Positions 34,779 through 39,532 of a DNA stretch of 39,532 bases are shown piece after piece (position 1 is the first letter of the stretch; each line of letters starts with the position of its first letter). The stretch spans positions 1 through 39,532 of the forward strand of contig JAQXIR010000011.1 in assembly GCA_029007885.1 (NCBI GenBank). The letters run 5' to 3'. The notes under the pieces are model-generated. The model saw only the letters and a program-made list of their open reading frames with translations, was not told the origin of the DNA and made no database searches. This DNA is from Lachnospiraceae bacterium (GTDB lineage Bacteria > Bacillota > Clostridia > Lachnospirales > Lachnospiraceae). The position numbers were made by a program, and so were the translations under genes.

Positions 34779-36191
34779 TTAAACCTCAACTACACGTATC
34801 ATATTTGTCTTTCCCGAAATTCCGAGCGGTACACCTGCCGTAAGAACGACAACATCACCTTTTTTGATATATCCTGCTTTTTCTGATGCATACAATGCTT
34901 CTTTAAACAAGTCTTCCGTTCTGTCCTTTTTTTCAATTAACAAAGGACTGGCACCCCAAAGCAGATTTGTCTGCCTGCAGACACGAGGGTCTACGGAACA
35001 TGCAATAATTCTGCAATTCGGTTTATAGCGTGCAATCATTCCTGCCGTAAATCCGGACATCGTTACTGTGATAATTGCTGCTGCTCTAAGATCCATTGCC
35101 GTCGTACATGTCGCATGAGAAATGGCAGTTGTGATATCAAGTCCCTTACTGCGATCAAGTTTTATCATTCTTCCCGCATAGTCAATATCATTTTCCGTAC
35201 GCTCTGCAATTTTGGACATGGTATTTACCGCCTCTACCGGGTAAAGTCCGTTTGCCGTTTCGCCCGACAGCATAATCGCTGTTGTTCCGTCGTAAATGGC
35301 ATTGGCAACGTCTGTTGTCTCTGCTCTTGTCGGTCTCGGATTTTTTGTCATGGATTCCAGCATCTGTGTCGCCGTAATGACGTGTTTTCCTTGTGCAACT
35401 GCTTTCTTAATCATCATCTTCTGAAGCGGCGGTACATCCTCCATCGGCACCTCAACACCCATATCTCCGCGGGCTACCATAATGCCGTCCGATACTTCCA
35501 GTATCTCATCCAGATTCTCGATGCCCTGCATATTCTCAATTTTGGCAATTATTTTTGCTTTGCTGTTATGTTCATCCAAAATCTTTCTGACTTCCAGAAT
35601 GTCCTCTTTACAGCGTACAAAAGAAGCCGCAATAAAGTCATAGCCCATTTTGATTCCAAACAGAATATCATTGTAATCTGCTTCACTGATAAACGGCATG
35701 GATAATTGTGCCTGCGGTACATTGATTCCTTTTTTGTTGGAAACAAATCCTCCGTTTATAACACGGCAGACAATTTCTGTTTCGGTAACCTTTTCAATTT
35801 CCATTTCGATAAGCCCGTCATCAATTAAGATAGCGGTCCCTTCTTTGACATCCTTTGGAAGGTCTTTATAGGAAATCGAAGCACGTTCATTTGTTCCCGG
35901 CACCTCTTCTGTTGTAAGAACAAAAGTCTGCCCGGGTTTTAATTCTTCTTTTCCGTTTACGAAATCACGAAGCCTGATTTCCGGTCCTTTTGTATCCTGC
36001 AGCATTGCAACCGGTACGCCAAGTTCCTTACTGACTTTGGAAACCGTATTGAATTTTCTTTCCTGCTCTTCATGCGAACCATGAGAAAAATTAAATCTTG
36101 CTACATTCATTCCCGCAAGAATCAGTTCCTTTATCACTTCCGGACTCTCCGATGCCGGTCCAATCGTACAAACAATTTTTGTATTTCGCAT
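34779..36191 (-). CDS. pyk: Pyruvate kinase
   Basis: Last step of glycolysis: phosphoenolpyruvate and ADP to pyruvate and ATP. 470 residues, the short form without the extra phosphohistidine domain found in some Firmicutes. NFSHGSHEE, DTKGPEIR, IAKIENMQGIENLDEI, MVARGDMGVE and the ATQMLESM motif are intact. The C-terminal allosteric domain follows. AGGAGAG precedes the ATG. It lies 18 bases behind the decarboxylase gene, an insertion relative to the Bacillus order. Confidence 0.97.
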   Translation of the reverse strand: MRNTKIVCTIGPASESPEVIKELILAGMNVARFNFSHGSHEEQERKFNTVSKVSKELGVPVAMLQDTKGPEIRLRDFVNGKEELKPGQTFVLTTEEVPGTNERASISYKDLPKDVKEGTAILIDDGLIEMEIEKVTETEIVCRVINGGFVSNKKGINVPQAQLSMPFISEADYNDILFGIKMGYDFIAASFVRCKEDILEVRKILDEHNSKAKIIAKIENMQGIENLDEILEVSDGIMVARGDMGVEVPMEDVPPLQKMMIKKAVAQGKHVITATQMLESMTKNPRPTRAETTDVANAIYDGTTAIMLSGETANGLYPVEAVNTMSKIAERTENDIDYAGRMIKLDRSKGLDITTAISHATCTTAMDLRAAAIITVTMSGFTAGMIARYKPNCRIIACSVDPRVCRQTNLLWGASPLLIEKKDRTEDLFKEALYASEKAGYIKKGDVVVLTAGVPLGISGKTNMIRVVEV

Positions 36192-36208
36192 AAATCAACT
36201 CTCCTATT

Positions 36209-37609
36209 CTATGATATGGTTACATCATCAATTACCTGCAGCATTTCATTTTCTATTCCCTGTACCGAAAGCCCCGCGCTGCAGCAACGTTGAATTTCTT
36301 CTATTATTTCTTCTGTAATAATTTCTCCCGGTGCAAGAATCGGAATCCCCGGCGGATACACATTCACATAATCTGCCGCCACGCGTTTCATCGCATCTTT
36401 TAACAATATTTTTTCTTTATGCATCGCACGCACTTCCGATATTTTGCAAAATGCATTTGTATCTTTTATCGTTACGCACTCTGGCAAAAAGTTTGATGCA
36501 GTCAATTCACAGTCTATCTGTTTTAATGCCTTTGCCAGGCGTTTGAATCCTTCTCTTGTGTCATTCATGGTTGCAATGGCAAGCACATATGTTTTTGATG
36601 CCATTTCCATCTGGATATGGTATTTCTCCAAAAGTATTTTCTGAAGTTCTCTACCCGTTATGTTACTTCCTTTTACCGAAATAATGATTTTACATGGGTC
36701 TTCTCCTGTCTTTGTCGGATAAATCCGAATGTGTTTCATCTTCGACGTATTTTCATAAAATTCATCTCTGATGATAAAGAAATCATCCCAAAGAGTACTT
36801 CCCTTATCATGGAGAAGATGAATACATTCATCCATTCCTGCCATAAACAAATACGACGGAGAACTTGTCTGATAATAGGAAAGATATTTTTCAATCTCCG
36901 AGAAACTGACAATTCCCTTTCTCAAATGAAGAAGTGCCGTCTGTGTAAATGACGGAAGTGTCTTATGAAGACTCTGTACTACGACATCTGCCCCTTTATA
37001 GATTGCACTTTGCGGAAACCGGGGGTGAAAAGAAAAATGTGCTCCGTGCGCCTCATCTACAATCAGCGGAATCCCCTTTTTGTGAACAATCCTTGCAATT
37101 TTCTCTATGTCGGATGGAATGCCTTCATATGTCGGTGAAGTAATAATTACCGCTTTTATATCCGGGAACTGACCAAGTTTTGTTTCTACCTCCTGCGGAC
37201 AGATACCTCCCGCAATATCCCACTCTTCCATTAGGGGAGGAAATAGATAAACGGGATGCAATTCCCATAATTCTACAGCATGATAAACGGCTTTATGGCA
37301 GTTTCTAGCCATCAGAACATGGTCCCCTTTTGTAACACATCCGGCTATGGCGCTTAAAATCCCGACAGTACTTCCGTTTACGAGAAACTTTGTCTTATCT
37401 GCTCCAAATACATTTGCCGCATATTCCTGTGCTTCTTTCAGGATTCCATCTGCTTCATATAAATTATCGTATCCTTCAATCTCTGTAATATCAATATTAT
37501 ACGCCTGTCTTAAGTAACTTTCCGGCATATTGCGTTTATGCCCCGGCATATGAAACGGATATTCTTCTGATTGTTTTAACTCGATTAAATCATTGATTAA
37601 CTCTGACAC
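36209..37609 (-). CDS. Orn/Lys/Arg decarboxylase-family PLP enzyme (YaaO/SpeA-like)
   Basis: 466 residues of the fold I, group III pyridoxal phosphate decarboxylases. PFHMPGHKRN starts the enzyme, IVDEAHGAHF holds the cofactor aspartate D185, and SLHKTLPSFTQ holds the cofactor lysine K216. The C-terminal Orn/Arg/Lys decarboxylase domain ends with VNVYPPGIPILAPGE. Product would be a diamine or agmatine; substrate choice cannot be read from motifs. The start is GTG with AGAGG eight bases upstream, and it overlaps the HD gene by 20 bases. Confidence 0.92.
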   Translation of the reverse strand: MSELINDLIELKQSEEYPFHMPGHKRNMPESYLRQAYNIDITEIEGYDNLYEADGILKEAQEYAANVFGADKTKFLVNGSTVGILSAIAGCVTKGDHVLMARNCHKAVYHAVELWELHPVYLFPPLMEEWDIAGGICPQEVETKLGQFPDIKAVIITSPTYEGIPSDIEKIARIVHKKGIPLIVDEAHGAHFSFHPRFPQSAIYKGADVVVQSLHKTLPSFTQTALLHLRKGIVSFSEIEKYLSYYQTSSPSYLFMAGMDECIHLLHDKGSTLWDDFFIIRDEFYENTSKMKHIRIYPTKTGEDPCKIIISVKGSNITGRELQKILLEKYHIQMEMASKTYVLAIATMNDTREGFKRLAKALKQIDCELTASNFLPECVTIKDTNAFCKISEVRAMHKEKILLKDAMKRVAADYVNVYPPGIPILAPGEIITEEIIEEIQRCCSAGLSVQGIENEMLQVIDDVTIS

Positions 37610-38105
37610 GATTTAAACCTCTGCGTATATGCAATGTTTCCAGAATAGAACAGTATTTATCAACAAACGTAACAACCCATGCCTCCCTGCACAACGGTGG
37701 AACGATGGTCATAGGCCACATGTGTTTTTTGATAATATCTTCTTCTCTTTTAGAAAGTTTATACTCTTTACACGCATTTCTCAATGCAATTCCCGGATGG
37801 TAAAATCCATGAAGTGGCTCATGGTCATTGTTATGCCAGTCATATAAAAAGTAATCGTGGAGAAGCGCTCCTCTGATGAGATCCCTTTCAACGCAGTTCA
37901 AATGAAATTTTCTGTTAATCCACAAACTGCATTGTGCAACATCTGTACAATGTCCATGTACACTTTTGCTACCATGCTGTAGATGCTTTCTTGTTTTTCT
38001 GAAATTCTCAGAGTGCAGGATATCCTTTCCGTTATGATAAATGTATTCCTGTATCAGACGTCTGCTATGCAGTTTGCTTACTTCATCTCGATTTTTGTAC
38101 ATCAT
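37590..38105 (-). CDS. HD domain phosphohydrolase
   Basis: 171 residues. H50, H83-D84 (LLHDYFLYDWH) and D149 (FVDKYC) match the metal ligands of the HD superfamily, with H103 and H128 as further candidates. Such proteins hydrolyse phosphate esters of nucleotides or second messengers; the substrate is unknown. It is the first gene of the nine-gene run ending at rsmI and overlaps the decarboxylase gene by 20 bases. The ribosome site is weak. Confidence 0.82.
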   Translation of the reverse strand: MMYKNRDEVSKLHSRRLIQEYIYHNGKDILHSENFRKTRKHLQHGSKSVHGHCTDVAQCSLWINRKFHLNCVERDLIRGALLHDYFLYDWHNNDHEPLHGFYHPGIALRNACKEYKLSKREEDIIKKHMWPMTIVPPLCREAWVVTFVDKYCSILETLHIRRGLNRVRVNQ

Positions 38106-38174
38106 TATGCTCTCTGCCTATTCTTCTTATTTCGCTCCCGTCTCTATTACCTGCCATATTGGGCAGACATAATT

Positions 38175-38183
38175 ATTTTATCA
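38175..38183 (-). promoter_or_regulatory. Probable extended -10 promoter for the nine-gene run
   Basis: TGATAAAAT on the minus strand, about 70 bases before the HD gene. The -35 region (TGTTTT near 38200) is weak. The same TGATAAAAT occurs in front of the amino acid ABC genes. Confidence 0.45.
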
Positions 38184-38243
38184 TCTTTTATGAAAGAAAA
38201 ACAGCACAACAAAAGGATTTTTTATTATTTCATTCATTTTAAC

Positions 38244-38277
38244 GAAAAAACTGTCTGCTTTACTAAACAGACAGTTC
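38244..38277 (-). terminator. Intrinsic terminator after the Rpn-type gene
   Basis: AACTGTCTG (38249-38257) pairs perfectly with CAGACAGTT (38268-38276). On the minus strand the stem runs into TTTTTT. Confidence 0.88.
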
Positions 38278-38296
38278 CTTAAAAGATTCTCATTAT

Positions 38297-39148
38297 TTAT
38301 CGATTTCCATATTGTTCTAACTTTTCCTTTAGAAATTTATCGTCTGTAGGTAAACGGGGAATCTCTTCTGTTTCTCCATTTTCTGCCATTTTCTGAATCA
38401 AATTCAAAAGGAGTTCTTGACCTTCTTCCATCCCTTCTGCTCGTCCGATTTCAATGCCTTCTTCCAGACCTTCATCTCTTCCTTCTAATCGGATATCCAT
38501 CTCATGTGTGATTGTTTTCATATATTCTCTCCGCCTTTCCTCATTAAAGCGTATCTTTTCTACTTCCCTCTCAAGTTCTTCTGTAAACGGGGTGCTTACG
38601 ATATTCTTTTCAAGATAATCAAACAAATCCCGAATCTCATCCGGCATCCCGCTCCGGTCTGCTGTGATGTTGAAAAACACTTTTGTCGACTTATCATTTA
38701 ATGACAGTTGTGTGTTTTCTTCACAGATATTCCGGAATGTGTACTGATATTTTCCTTCTCCGAATGGGTCAAACGTACAGAGGAAAATCACATAACTTTC
38801 ATTCAAATCCCGGTACAGTGTCCCTCTCTCCATAAGTTGTGAATCAATCAGGGACTGGTAAAACCGGCTCCTCTTTGACAGATACAGTTTCTCAACAGGT
38901 TTGCCGTTTTGATTCTGCATTTCCGCATCATAGATAATGTCATGTTCATCTTTGGTAAAAATATCAAGCCGTACCGACTTCCCTTTTCCGGTAACCCGGA
39001 TTTCTTTTTCCCTGTCAGGATATTCCAGGGTCTCAATTTTTGTTTGCAACAAGATTTCTAGAACATGTCTGCAAAGTTCATTGTTTTCCATGACTTTACC
39101 AAACATAAAGTCATCGGTCATCACCAGTTCTTCAAATTTCTTTGTCAT
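38297..39148 (-). CDS. Rpn family PD-(D/E)XK nuclease (recombination-promoting nuclease/putative transposase)
   Basis: 283 residues. MTDDFMFGKVM is the typical start of the PDDEXK_2/Rpn group. D62 (RLDIF) and E76-M-Q78 form the D...ExQ nuclease site. The C-terminal part has short EG-repeats (EGRDEGLEEGIEIGRAEGMEEG), which give rise to length variation in this family. Related E. coli RpnA-E proteins promote RecA-independent recombination. Lachnospiraceae genomes often hold many copies. It has its own promoter, a leader of about 155 bases and a terminator. Confidence 0.9.
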   Translation of the reverse strand: MTKKFEELVMTDDFMFGKVMENNELCRHVLEILLQTKIETLEYPDREKEIRVTGKGKSVRLDIFTKDEHDIIYDAEMQNQNGKPVEKLYLSKRSRFYQSLIDSQLMERGTLYRDLNESYVIFLCTFDPFGEGKYQYTFRNICEENTQLSLNDKSTKVFFNITADRSGMPDEIRDLFDYLEKNIVSTPFTEELEREVEKIRFNEERRREYMKTITHEMDIRLEGRDEGLEEGIEIGRAEGMEEGQELLLNLIQKMAENGETEEIPRLPTDDKFLKEKLEQYGNR

Positions 39149-39151
39149 TAA

Positions 39152-39175
39152 GACTCCTTTCTTTTAGCAGGAGTC
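39152..39175 (-). promoter_or_regulatory. Hairpin covering the ribosome site of the Rpn gene
   Basis: GACTCCT pairs with AGGAGTC across a 10-base loop. The second arm is the ribosome binding site, five bases before the ATG, so translation initiation could be held back by this structure. Confidence 0.55.
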
Positions 39176-39309
39176 CTTCTCTGTCATACTCTGTTTTCGG
39201 AATCCTGCCTATTCTTTTGTCGTAAGCATGGATTTCCTAAGATTACAGATTTGTAACAGACGGCAGTTTACTCTGCCATAGATTTGAATTAGAAAATATG
39301 CTTGCACAT

Positions 39310-39338
39310 ATTGTATCATATATGCACATTAAGAACAA
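39310..39338 (-). promoter_or_regulatory. Probable sigma-A promoter for the Rpn gene
   Basis: TTGTTC (39333-39338) and TACAAT (39310-39315) are 17 bases apart on the minus strand. A small GGCAG/CTGCC hairpin lies in the leader behind it. Confidence 0.6.
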
Positions 39339-39354
39339 GGCTATTTTCATGTAT

Positions 39355-39396
39355 ATAAAAAGTTGTATATAAACATTACGTTCACATACAACTTTT
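39355..39396 (-). terminator. Terminator after tRNA-Lys
   Basis: AAGTTGTAT pairs with ATACAACTT across an imperfect inner stem. On the minus strand it is followed by a T-run, directly behind the tRNA 3' end. Confidence 0.75.
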
Positions 39397-39398
39397 CG

Positions 39399-39471
39399 TG
39401 AGACACGGGGGATTCGAACCCCCGACAACTTGATTAAAAGTCAAGTGCTCTACCACCTGAGCTAGTGTCCC
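39399..39471 (-). tRNA. tRNA-Lys (TTT)
   Basis: 73 bases, all arms visible on the minus strand: acceptor GGGACAC/GTGTCTC, anticodon loop CTTTTAA with anticodon TTT, T-arm GGGGGTTCGAATCCCCC, discriminator A. CCA is not encoded. Confidence 0.97.
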
Positions 39472-39493
39472 ATATCAATATTTGGTTGTGAAA

Positions 39494-39532
39494 CTGGGCT
39501 AACCAGATTCGAACTGGTGAATGCAGGAGTCA
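39494..39532 (-). tRNA. tRNA-Gln, 3' part (cut by window edge)
   Basis: T-arm ACCAGTTCGAATCTGGT, acceptor 3' strand TAGCCCA and discriminator G are visible. The visible end TGACTCCTGCATTC fits an anticodon loop ...TTGAC, giving tRNA-Gln(TTG). The identity is inferred because the anticodon is only partly inside. It is 22 bases from tRNA-Lys. Confidence 0.75.

Noticed and set aside
35115-35705. 196-residue plus-strand frame opposite pyk
   Set aside because: Antisense shadow; His/Cys/Arg-rich random-looking sequence.
39243-39428. 61-residue minus-strand frame at the tRNA-Lys gene
   Set aside because: It runs through the tRNA and its terminator and has no protein-like features.

Overview
The window looks like the chromosome of an anaerobic, endospore-forming, motile member of the Clostridia, most likely a Lachnospiraceae gut bacterium. 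The evidence is AT-rich DNA with strong AGGAGG ribosome sites, spore maturation genes spmA and spmB, a methyl-accepting chemotaxis protein, an anaerobic NrdG-type radical SAM activase, split transketolase, a DUF6128-like protein and a DUF5722 protein. Almost every gene is on the minus strand; only an nrdG-like gene and a DUF885 peptidase gene are on the plus strand.

Layout from left to right. 1-2250: the start of a lipoprotein gene, an orphan radical SAM gene, the SRP RNA gene with a near-consensus promoter, a 63-bp tandem repeat array, and tadA. 2250-8560: the nrdG-like gene, a DUF6128-like gene, a CdaR/PucR-type regulator, an orphan multi-sugar ABC ATPase (UgpC/MsmK type), and a YesL (DUF624) plus dCache-GGDEF pair. 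8632-15484: one long minus-strand run: split transketolase, rpe, metG, a monoglyceride-lipase-like hydrolase, a DUF1002 protein and a GNAT acetyltransferase. 15666-20114: the DUF885 peptidase, a tandem pair of palindromic repeats, a membrane-anchored Mrr-like nuclease and a DUF5722 glycosidase-like protein. 20196-25061: spmB, nfo, spmA, then two membrane proteins and an M20 amidohydrolase. 25101-25284: a second, unrelated long palindrome. 25378-29969: a polar amino acid ABC transporter and a chemoreceptor. 30132-38105: a run of nine genes that resembles the Bacillus yaaO-tmk-yaaR-holB-ricT-trmN-rsmI block, with a guanylate-kinase-like gene where tmk would be and pyk added. 38297-39532: an Rpn-type nuclease, tRNA-Lys and a partial tRNA-Gln.

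Most genes are housekeeping or ordinary metabolism. The most unusual item is the substrate-binding lipoprotein of the amino acid transporter (26851-27642): its two halves are in the reverse of the usual SBP_bac_3 order, so it reads as a natural circular permutation with its ligand-binding motifs intact. Other items worth a second look are the M20 amidohydrolase with two adjacent membrane proteins (a possible uptake-and-cleavage system), nfo lying between spmA and spmB, two kinds of long palindromic intergenic element, and an SRP RNA gene hidden under an over-extended ORF. No CRISPR array, prophage, integrase or insertion sequence transposase was seen. All names rest on motif recognition by eye; no database search was run.
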